A stretch of DNA of 64,000 bases from the NCBI RefSeq assembly GCF_963678635.1, contig NC_087062.1, forward strand, positions 63,401,253 through 63,465,252. The letters are read 5' to 3'. The notes beneath the pieces were generated by a model. It ran no database searches. It was given only the letters and a program-made list of their open reading frames with translations, and had not been told where the DNA came from. The DNA comes from Symsagittifera roscoffensis. Lineage: Eukaryota > Xenacoelomorpha > Acoela > Convolutidae. Made by a program: the position numbers and the translations under genes. This document shows, one piece after another, positions 50,401 through 62,400 of the stretch. How positions within the stretch are numbered: position 1 is the stretch's first letter; each line of letters starts with the position of its first letter.

Positions 50401-53400
50401 AACTTTGCTTGATATATGATTACAAAACAGCTTCATATAAAATATAAAAGTTTTTAGGCAACTCTGTGAAAATGATAGAAATTTTTGTTCTATCTTGTGA
50501 TGAATGAATTGAAATTCTAGAAAATAAGAGCTTTTAGGATAATTTATCTGCGATAAATCTACCTTAGAATTAAAAACGACCGGTTAATTGATTATTTTTT
50601 AGTGTTGAGTTTCAAGCACAAAACTTCTTTCGAAAGATATTAGAAGCAGAAACCAAGAAACTGCTTTCAAGGTATTCAATTACTTGAATTTTGAAGAAAA
50701 AACAAAAAAGTTCTGTTGTAAAAAGAACTGTGAAGAGTTTTAATGAGAAAAAAAACTAGATGGAAGTTATTCGAGAAATTAAAAGTGTAGATAGAATCAC
50801 AAGCAAAAGATCTCAAATTTAACCGTTGATATTATTTTTGAACTGAATGGATTCAAGGAGGGACACTAAAACTTTCGTATTTTCGCTCTGATTAGCTCCA
50901 AATTTATTTCGATTGGAAAATTAGTTGGAACTATAGTCAAAGGCCGAAAACTTTTTTGCAAATCCAGCCCCCCTCCCACCTTCGAGAAACTCATAGAGCC
51001 ACGCCTGTCGACAAAGCAAAATACCTTCCTACCTTGTCAGCTAATGTCTCAACTAGGAGAACATGCCCTCTCATTCTAGCTATCATCAGAGGGGTCAGGT
51101 CCAATCTATTCTTTGCACATAGCATCTCGTGACACCAATTGTGCAGAATCAGAGCACATTCCAGATTACCTCTGGCACAGGCCCAGCTAAGAGCCGAACA
51201 GTGCTGGTCATCTAGGGTGGCCGGATTCAAGTCACTTAGTCCTCCAAATTGAGTGAGACAGGACCTCATCGTGTCAATAAGTCGAGGCATGCCAAGAGCT
51301 GCAGCTAGGTGGAGCATTGTAAGACCTCTTGGCGGCCTGGGTAGTTCTGTCATTCCATGTGCAGTATTTGTTTGCTTCAGGTATGCCAAGAGTTGCAAAA
51401 TGAACGAAAACTGCCGCTCAAATTTCAGTTCGAAGCTGGCTCCGGCCTGTTAACAAAGTCAGGCTCCGTTGATTATGTTATTTAGATCAATGTATTTTAA
51501 AAAATCACCTAGCGCAAAACTATCTTGCTTTCATGTTTCTTTAACAAGTAGAGTTTGTCAGCAGAAATTAGCCCATACATTTTTTAAAATCAGATTTAAA
51601 ATTTTTCTTTTATAAAAATTCGTATTGCTACTAGCCTCGAAACAAGGATGATTAACATTTCCATAGTCCTCTTGGCTTGAAGAAGAATGCGTGATTCTGT
51701 TTCCGATAAAAGCCATCAAATGCGATTGCATCTCATTCAACCGTGACAGGAGTCGGTATCTGAACTCATGGTCATTAAGTGCCAGCCAATCAGAGCTGTC
51801 TGATGTCATTTTGAACCAATCGCAGCCCTGTTTCGTACCAGGTTTGATCTTATATTCGAAGGGAACTGAATGGGTGACGAAAGTGTTATTTCTAGACACT
51901 GACAAAGGGACTATTCCACATATCGATTCTTAAAAAAAAACGATGTTTGGAACTTATAAAAGTCACATTAAAATTTTGAGATTCCAAGAACAGCCACTTA
52001 CTTGGCGAAACACAGCGTAGGACACCGGGTAAAATAAGGGCTCCTTGTGTAACCTTTTCCCCAAAATGGCACTGGAACAGATCATTTTGGTTGCCTTGAG
52101 ACCAATTGCCAGCAATCAGCACCTTCTCTCCTCCCTGTAACAATTAAAAACTCAGAAATCGATACAAATTTTTCCACAGCTCAACATTTTAAAGAGAAAC
52201 ACAATTCAAACCGCGAAAAAGTAAATTTGAGCCTGAACAAATTTATAGACTACTCCTGAAAAAAAATCATCGCGACCTAAATAAGAGTCTGAACTAAGTT
52301 CATCGATCAACTCGCTATTCTATCGGTTAGCTATTCTTTTTGTGATATTATACACCATTTCCATGAGCTTATATTTTAATCTGTAATGCCATATATTTGG
52401 CACAAAATCATTCGTATACGCACCTCTTCGTAACACCAACTAGGAGAATATTCTGTGATGTAGACAAGCCCATCAACATTTCCACTTATCAACCCAGACT
52501 GATCACTACTGCCATTGTGACATAAGGTTTTGTGCTGAGCTGCAGAACTCGCAGACGCTAGCTGTGTTATCTGCTCTGTGAACCCATCCATATGTGACAG
52601 GTCCGGCAAGTCCATAGTCGTGAACAATTCACGAGATGCAGAATCAGTATGTTCAGATTCAGTTGAAACCAATGAGTTTTCTTGTACATTTTGTTCACTT
52701 GCATTTATTTGGTTAGATCCAATGAGATCATAATTTGGAAAATAAGCCGACGAGTCGCTTTGATAGTTCGATGAAAAGGCCGAACATTGATTCAAGTTTT
52801 CGCCCTGCTGTTGCAGACTCATTTGGAAGTGACTATTCGATTCCATAAACATCGAGGCGCAAGACCCACTAGACATTGTTCCCACGGACGAAACTTGACC
52901 TCTGGAGGAAAAACTATCGCTGTGGAACGAGGATAAATCAAATGCACGAGCTAACGCACTGTTCCGATTATACGTTTGATTCTCTGATTTGCACAGGTTG
53001 CTGGGATTTTCTAAATTGTCCATTGTGTTTAATTGATGATAGAAAACGTCGGGTGAAATATCATGTGATTCGTTGAAACCCGACCCTTGATTGGGATGAT
53101 AAAAATTGTTCTCACAAGTACTTGGCAAACAGGAAGAATAAGAGCAGCTTAGATCGTTCACATGAACGCAACATGAGCAACCATTATTAGCTGTTTCATC
53201 AAAATATCCAGCGCGAAGTGTCCCTGATTTTGGAATTTCAGAAGTAATAAAGCAGCAATGAGCTTGTTGCATCGGATCCGAAGCTGACACAGTCGGTGGC
53301 TCCGTTTGAGACAGAGGGGTTTCCACGGCTACAGTTAGGGGTGAAAATAAGGAGCTTGGCGTTGACACTTTGTAAACATTTGCACTTTGTTGATAACTTG

Positions 53401-56400
53401 AAGATGTCTCGAACGTCGAACTTTCCTGTACTATTTCGTCTACTGTTTGTGTACCCATTTCGCATTTTGATGGCAATCTTTTTGATACATCGGTCGGTGA
53501 TTTTTCTATCAAAGTCGATGATACCACTGAATATGATACTCCGGGTGACTTAGCAGGGTTAATAGAGCCACTTGATGACACATTCAAAATGCCAGAAGAG
53601 TTCGGCGATTCGGTCTCATTTTTGACCACCTTTAGAAGTGGTTGAATATGTTGCACATTTAACACTACTGGCACTGAGTTGTGACCACTTAAACTTGACA
53701 CTCCGACACAAATGGGTCTGAACTTGGACCTGTTACTGGACGGGGAATTGGCTGACGCAGATTGGAAAGATAGATTCGAGTACGATGCAGCTTTCTGGTA
53801 TCCGGAAGCTTAAAGAAAAAAAAGATTTTTTTTTCCAAATTGGACAATTTCAGATGTTTTTTTTCTAGAGCAATAAGATTGAAGCATGGCCAATCGAAGA
53901 TTGGAAAAGAGTAAAGAACGAAACACTACTTTCTTGAAAAAATCTCAACTTTAGAATTTCAAAGAAAAAAATAGATGCCCTTTAAGCTCTTTGAATTTCC
54001 AGAACAATTTATGATTTGTGGTTTTTTGATAACATTAACCCAACTAGACAAAACTGGATCAATAGATAAAGTTTTTATTCCGTTGGAAATCATTCACGTT
54101 TTTTTAGGCCATTTCCAATTTAGTATTTGGAGAGCGCTATTTACGCCACTTTCAGCAGATGAATTTCAATTGAACTCAAAAAGTGCATATATACCTCAGT
54201 GCATTAATCAGCAAGACCTATATAAGAGTCTTCACTACGTTCATTACTCTTTATCAGATTTTATTCAACCTTTTTGCTTTGTTGGACTCGTCGAGACTGC
54301 AGGCGAATCCACAAATTTGCTCTGATCGTCCAGAAGTTTATCCACCAATTCTTCCACACTGCTGACATTATCCGGTAGGTTCAACTGATCATCTTCCGCA
54401 TCTTTAGTACAGCTATTGATGACTAAAAAATTCGACCTCATTTTGATCAATCCAGATCTCCACCGCATAGTAGAAATACATTTACCGCATAGGATAGTAA
54501 AAAAAAGGATGACAAAAAATCCGGAAAAATTCAAAAAAAATTAGATTAACAAAAAGTTAAAAAATCATCTCGTCCTCAAAACACACACACACAGCTTGTC
54601 GAACGACGCAATATGAGGCCACTAAGCCAATATAAAAAAAACCAAAATTTATTGACCCGAAAAAAAAGGAAAATAAAAAAAAAGCCGAGAAAAAATTCAA
54701 ACAAATTAAGACTAATAAAAAGTTAAGTCCCCCTCACATTCAAAATACTTACACAATACTTTCTCGATCGTCAATTGATATAACGCAATAGGAAGCCAGT
54801 GAGCTGATCTAATGTAGGCCGACATCTATCAAGCCGAAAAAAGGAAGAAACAAAAACGGGAATAAATGAAATTTTACAGAGGCGAAGCGGAGCTTCGCAT
54901 CACTTGCGATACAACTCAATCATAAAAAACCATTAGTCGAGAAAAAACGAAAAATGTTGAAAAAAGTTAGGTAAACCAAATTTTTCGCATGTATCGATGA
55001 AGGACACCTAGGGCCCAGCTAAAGCTGGATGTACGTGTTTGATATTTTTGAATTTGTTATACTGATGCGGGACGAAACGCGTATTTTCAAAAATTGGAGT
55101 TTGCCCAAATCCTTAGTTGTTTCTCTAGTAAAATAACAAAGAAGAGTGCAAATTTTAGAGATTTTAGAAACTTTCAAAGACATAACTTTTCTCTCACAAA
55201 AAATTATGGAGTAGCCGCTTTTGCAGGAAAAAATCGCTCAACCGCTTCTTTCGATAGAAATTTTTAATCTCAGCTTTGATCGAGTAGTTTTTAAGAAAAT
55301 TTAAAGAGTTTCTGAAAAACAATCAAAGTTCAAACACTTGACTTTCCGAAATCCGTAATTTTTTTTGTGCTAAAAGCAGGTCGTGTCCGGTAAATTAGAG
55401 AAGATTCCCAAAATTCAGTTTCTGGATTGAACACTTAACCTGAAAATTAACACGGTCATTTTCGAGTAGAAAAAAAACTTCCAAAAACACTTCCAAAAAG
55501 TTTAAAAACTATTAAATAAATCAATTATATCAAAATAAATCAATTATTTGAAAGCCATAACTTTTCTAAAGCAAAATGGTTGTAGCAAATTATAAAAATA
55601 AGCTTCCAACAACCTGTTGTGTCGATTAAACCTATTTTATAAAATTTTGAAGGATAGTTATCGTGAAAAGTAAAAAAAAACGGTCAACACATTAGAAAGT
55701 TGACATTTCCGAGAATCACAGCTTTTTGATTTTAAAAAATGGGCGTAGCCACTTAGTAGATATTCGAGTAAATTAGTAGACACAACCTGTAATTTCGATT
55801 GAAACCAAAAACTCAACTTAGGCAGGATAGTTTTCCGACGGCCACAAATTTGTATGTCAAAAAAATATGGGCGTAGTCGCGTATGCCAAGGAGCTTCTCA
55901 CAAACCGATTAAATGAAGAAAAAAACGGTCATAAAAATGAACGTTTCAAAGGACAGTGGCCGTAACGCTAGGGAGCTTACCACGACCCGTTAACGCAATT
56001 AAACTCACAACTTCAGGTCTGGGAGGTTAGCTTTCGAGAAAAGTTAAAGATTCAAAAAACGGTAAGAAAAATCAAAGTAATGACAATTTCGAGGGCCAAA
56101 ATCTCATGTGTAAAAAAGTTTTGGGCGTAGCCGCTTATAGAGGAGAGTTTTTAAAATCCGTTCTATTGAAGTAATCCGCAATCCCAGATTTAGTATGTTA
56201 GTTATAGAGAAAACGAACAGAATGAATATACGGGTGAAACATTACCCCAGACTTTTTCTAAGTCTTTAGACAAAGGGGTGAGGCGAAAAGAGACGAGGGG
56301 AGTATGCAGGCATGCAAAAATGTAAGCAGTCTTTCCATGAATACCCTTTGTGAAAATCTGTAGAAGGGGTTTTCAGAAAAACAGGAATTCTAGGCAAATA

Positions 56401-59400
56401 TGCCAAGCAAGACCTTTGAAATTCGAATTAGCAACTGAACAAAAATTACGAAAGGGAATGAGAATGAGCATGAAATTGGGCATCTCATAGCAGCATCATA
56501 TGAACCACTGATTTTTTAAAACTAGCTGTTAACCCGAAAGAAGTCTACAGTCCGATTTGATAAAGTTTGCTAATCGCAAGCGTGGACCATTCGGCTTCGT
56601 AAAATGACAACCACCATAAAAAGAAAAATTTTAATAAGACAATTAAAATGCCTACTTGCAGAAAATTGCCCGAAGGCGGTAAATTTTTTTTAACAGAAGC
56701 TTCCAAGGAAATGAGTCCAGGTGCAAAAGTCCTGTGAACACTGTTACTTACGGGAAAAAAAAGTCCAGTACCCAATAGCAATACCCTTGCTTATCGCAAG
56801 GGTAAAAAGTGATAGATATTCATCGTATGCGAGAAACATTTTCATTTAATTCGCCAAAAAATTAAAGCACAGAGACGAAGCTGAGCGTCGCACCACTTGC
56901 CATACAAAACAAGAAAGCCGCTAAGTCGAAATTTTTTTCTAAATTTCTAAAATTCTAAATTGTCGAAATTCGAAATCTATCTAAATAAAAAGGCTAGTTT
57001 TGAAACAAAAACATGCACAGACAAAAGAATGTAAGAAAAAAAATCATCGCTCGAATAAAAAATAGCAAGAGGTAAGAAAGCGGAACATACCTTAGCAGAA
57101 GCCCTTTAGCCCGGAAAAACTCCACAAGACTTTGAGTCCCCGCCCTTTTACACACGCCCAAAAATTTTTTTTTTTGCTTGTCAAATGAAACAATATGAGA
57201 CAACTAAGCAGATATAATAGAGGCCGAAACCTATTCAGCCAAAAAATAAGAAAAAAAATCCAAAAAATACTCAAAAAAATTTAAGACTTATCAATATTAT
57301 CAAGTCCCCCCACCCTCACAACACACACACACACAAAGACTTTTTTTCACTCCTATAATGACGCAAAATGAGGCCACTAAGCCGTTATGCCGAAATATAG
57401 GTTATACCTAAACCTATCATGTCAAAAAAAGTACAAAAAAATGAATTTAACAAACCGAGTTGGTAAAACTTTAACTAACATATGAAACAAACTTCGAGTG
57501 GTCACAACCACAAAATATATCTACAGCGGTAAATTGTTGCTATCACATTAATCGAGGTTGCGCTCTAAAAATCGATTTTTTCCAGGTCGACGCAATTGAT
57601 TTTGTGAGCTCTCACAAACCAACCACTATAAAGACCTTAATTAGACCAAATATTCTATATGAGGAATTTGCAGTCAAATCCACCTAATCTACTTTTATTT
57701 AGTTCTAGGCTTTTGTTCAGATTGTCTTATGTCACCACGAACAAAAAGACGTAAATTTAAAAGAAACTATTTTGACATATTGATCGACCAAACTCGACAT
57801 CAATAGTCGGAACTTTCTGCACAGCAACCGGCTATCCTTCTTATTTATGTAATTATTTAAGTTTCGACGCCATTTCAAAAAACATTGGTTATTGCTAGAA
57901 ACAATCGCCGAATTGCAAAATACAACATATACACTTCATTGCCTACCATTATACGCTTTAGCACAAAAATAGTCGTCGCAAAACTATACCGAAAGGAAAC
58001 CAACTTAAAAAAATTGTCTTTTAACTTTACCACAACCCAACATATTTTTTTTCTTGCCTTCGGTGAAAATTAAGCACTAAGGAAGAGTGCACTAGCACTA
58101 AGCGCTACTGCTTCAGATTATTATGACTATTTTTTCTAAACCATAAAACAATTTTCACACTGCATCATTATTGAGCTAATGATTTCAAGAAGATAAAGAG
58201 GTTTTGAATCTCAATTAATGAAGAAACTTTTGAGTATTTTCCATCAAATGAAACTTTTGAGTCTTTCCCATCAAATGAAACTTTTGAGTCTTTCCCATTA
58301 TAGTTGAGTGCACACACCGCATGCAGATCAAGAGATGGATCTCCCGAGGGACCAGTTTTGTTAAAATTGATCTGAATATTCATCACTGTCTTCGAAAGTC
58401 GAACAAAAAGAAACATTTAGAGACGAATAAGGAAAATATTGGAATCAATTAGCATGTCCCAATTCGATTTAAGAGATTATATCAGCGCTTTAAAACTTGG
58501 ATTGATTCGCTGCGCTAGAATAAATCTCGCTCAGGCGTTGAGCATCATGCCTTAGAGCATAATCGCGGACTAGAAAACTGACAATTACCAACTTCAAAAT
58601 TTCCAAAGCTTTTCTAAAAAAATTTTTATATTAAACATCGTTTTAATTTTAAGCGCATTTAATTAACACGGTGTAAAAAATGTCCCTAGATTTTTTTGCG
58701 CTACAAAAACTTTGCATTAAATATGAAGCCGAGCCTGAAAAAAAAAACAGGGGAAAACAAGACTGCTCGTATATTGCTAGCCTGAATGTTGCTAGCCTGA
58801 ATCTTCTGACTGTCCCTTAATTCATATCGAAAAGTTTTTGAAATAATTCGCGTTAAGCTCTCAGCAATATGACTAAATTCTTCAACGCGCATAATTTAGT
58901 TCAGAACATGGCCAATTTGGCAACTTTTAATCCCCCAGAACTTTACAAAAAACAATTTGAGGTACTCAGGAAGTCAATTTGAACTCAGCAAAATCGATAT
59001 CTTCAATGGGGTATGAAATCGATATCTTCAATGGGGCATGCATAAATATTCCATTTTCTTCGAAAGTCCGAATAATTAAACAACGCTCGCAAGTTTCTTA
59101 AATACTAAACAAGGGTACCCTGAGGCTGTGCAAGTATCACAGACTGCTACACTCACACAATATAAGGCAATAATTCCAAAAGAAAAAAAAACGGATTTTT
59201 AATTTTTTTGTGATTTCTGCTGTTCTTTTGACTCTTTAGGGCGCATTTTTTAGATTTCCAGAATTACTTGATAACTGAAATACAGAAGAAATCATTGTCA
59301 CATAAAATTGGGAGTCATTAAAACTCTCTATCAGACCCTTACTCAAAAAATCAGTGCCTTAAAAAAATTTTTTTGTGACAACTTTTGAATCATCTTTTGG

Positions 59401-62400
59401 AATCCAAATTGGCCCGGTAGAATCAATTTCGCATAAAATCAAGGTTTCCCAAATCTGTCAAAATTGAAAACTTTCACTCGTTTGAAGGCCAAAACTTTTT
59501 TCTAAAACAATCTGGGCATAGCCAATATTAAAACTGGGCTTTCAACAACCTGTCACTCGATTACCTATGATATCAGATTTGGTAGGATATTTAGCAAGAA
59601 AAGTCTAAAAAACGGTCAGCAAATCAAAAATTTAACATTTCCAAGAATCATAGCTTTTTGCGTGAATAAGTTATGCGTAGCCAATTACTCAAAAAAGTTT
59701 CACGCTACCTATAGTTTCAATTGAACCCAAAATATCAGATTTGGGAGGAAAGTTTTCGAGAGAAGTCAAAAACTTAAAAAAATAATTTGTCCAAAAAATA
59801 AAATTTTAATTTTTCCGAGGGCCAAAACATTTGGAGTCAAAGAAATGGGCGTAGTTTCATAAGCAAATGAGCTTTCCCACAACCCGTTATGAGAATTAAA
59901 ACCAAAATCTCAGATATGGCACGGTAGTTTTCGAAAATATTCAAAAAATTAAAGAAAAAACTACTAAAAAATCAAAGGCTTCACTTTTCGGAGGGCGATA
60001 ACTTCTTGTGAAAATTGTTTTTGTGAGTGTCCGCTAATTCAGAAGAGGTTCCGACTACCCATTATTGCAATTGAACCCACAGTATCAGATTTGCTAGGTT
60101 AGTTTTCGAGAAAAGTCGAAAATATTCACAAAACGGTCAAAAATCAAAAATTTGACAATTCCGAGAGCCATAACTTTGTGTAAAAAAGTGGGCGTAGCCA
60201 AGTATGCAGGAGAGAATTTCAAAACAGTACTATTCATTGAAACCAAAAATTCACATTTGAAAGGGTTAGTTTTTGAGAAAATGAAAAAAAAATCAAAATA
60301 TGGGTCAAATAATCCAGCACACTTTTTCGAAGACCGTAGACAGAGTGGTCAAGTAAAAAAAACTAGTGAAAATCGTAAAATTGTCTGAAAGAAACTAAAC
60401 CTTTCCGAATAAAATTGAAAATAATTTTTTTCTAACGAAAACAAAAAGAAACTTCAACATACCGATTGGTAAATATTCAACCAACTTTAAAAGTGCGGAG
60501 TGAAAAGATAAAAAGACCAAAAATTAGGCCATTAAGCCGATAAAAAATAGGCCGCATTAATTTGGGCCGAGTAATAATTTTAGCGAAACAAAAAATAAAG
60601 AAGGAAAAACGAAGTCAAGGTAAAAAAAATTACAAATTGCAGGCGTAGTTGCATACTAAAAGCAAAAAATGCAACAAACACTTAAAGCTAAATTTAAGAA
60701 GAATGAGCGAATCAATTAAAAAACGATTCCAAGATGTGACAAATACACCGACAACAGATAAGCAGACAAATAATTGGCCGACAATTTTATTTGAATACAT
60801 GTCTTTGTCCGATTCTAACCCAGGACCTTTGCCGTCACAGGCATATTCGTTACCTCCAGTCTAAGTTGGCCGGGAACGTTAATCAATTTGAATACATTAA
60901 TAAACAAGGTAGAGATGAGACCAGGTGTCCCAATGAGTCCTGTGAACAAAGTTGTTCACTGCAAAATAAGTCTTGTACCCGATTACAATACGCTTGCTTA
61001 TCGCAAAGGTAAACATGTAAAAAGCCTTGCAACGGGTTGCAAAAGTCTTGCCGATTGCATTTGTATACCATCAACATATATGTATTAATATTGCTATCAT
61101 AAAACAGGTCAAAATATTCTATTGTTATTTGTCTGAGTGAACTTGTATGGACATTTTTGAGCTAAAAGGAAAAAATATATTGTCTTCTGACATACTTACA
61201 CATTGGAACTATTTCGTTCATCAGCTCTGTTTTGTTCCACTGTCGGCTGGTCGGCCAGAAGTCTGGCCGCGATTCAAATGGATTCGAGAGCAAATGTCTC
61301 AGTGCCCAGGGATCATCCAAGTCATTCAAATAATGAACCAGGACAACATCCGGGTTAACAAACAGCCAGTATGACCTACAAAAATGAGCCATTTATTAGA
61401 AACTTTTATTTGCACCTGGTAGAACTCTTGTTGATCGGACTATTGAAAATGGAGACGAAATTTGTCTTCGGGTGTGCTATACTTTTTTATTGTTTTCCAC
61501 ACAAAATCAGGTACCGATTGATATATCACTAAATCCACCCAAAATCGAGTGATAAATCATATTAAAGCTTTTAAAATCACAATATGATACTCATAAAAAA
61601 TTTCCAAAAAAAAATTCTCAGTCGAGAAAAAATTCTGTCGAGGTTTGATATTTCTGATATTTAGTCAAATTTCGAGCGAATAAACTAGACATATAACAGG
61701 CGTACAATAACTGTAGAATAGTAGTCTTAAAAATCAAGTTAGGCCGTGAAATCTTAGGTCTAATCTATTAAAATTAGTTTTCAAGGTTTTTTTGCGCCTT
61801 TTTGGGAATAAAGTTTTTTTGAAATCATAAAAATTTTCTGCAAAAAATTTTTAAAACGTTATCAAAATTTTTTATGTGATTCTATATGAGAAAAATTGCA
61901 CCTAATTTACTGATAAAATGTACCTAATTTACTGTTATTATCCAAGTTCTAAACTTTTGCTCAGATTGCCTAATCACACCACGAACAAAAAACGACGTAA
62001 TTTGAAAAGAAACGACGTGTTTTGAAATATTGATCGACCAAGCTTGACATCAACCGGCTATCCTTGTTTTTTATGCTATGAATTTGAGTTTCGACGCCAT
62101 TTCAGAAATCATTGGTTGTTGCTAGAATCAATCATCGAATTGAAAAACTCAACCTATACACTTCGTTGCCCACCAGCGCAAAAATAGTCGTCGCAAAACT
62201 ATACCGAAAGGAAACCAATTTCAATCTCATCAAAAAAATGTCCTTTAACTTTACCACAACCCAACTTAGTTTTCTTGCCTTCGGTGGAAAGTAGGAACTA
62301 AGGACGAGTGTGCGTAAAGACACTTGACCAGCTCGTAAGAATGTATTTTAAGGCGCATGTTGTCCTCGCGGGTCACACGGGAGTCCTTGCGCATCTTCCA

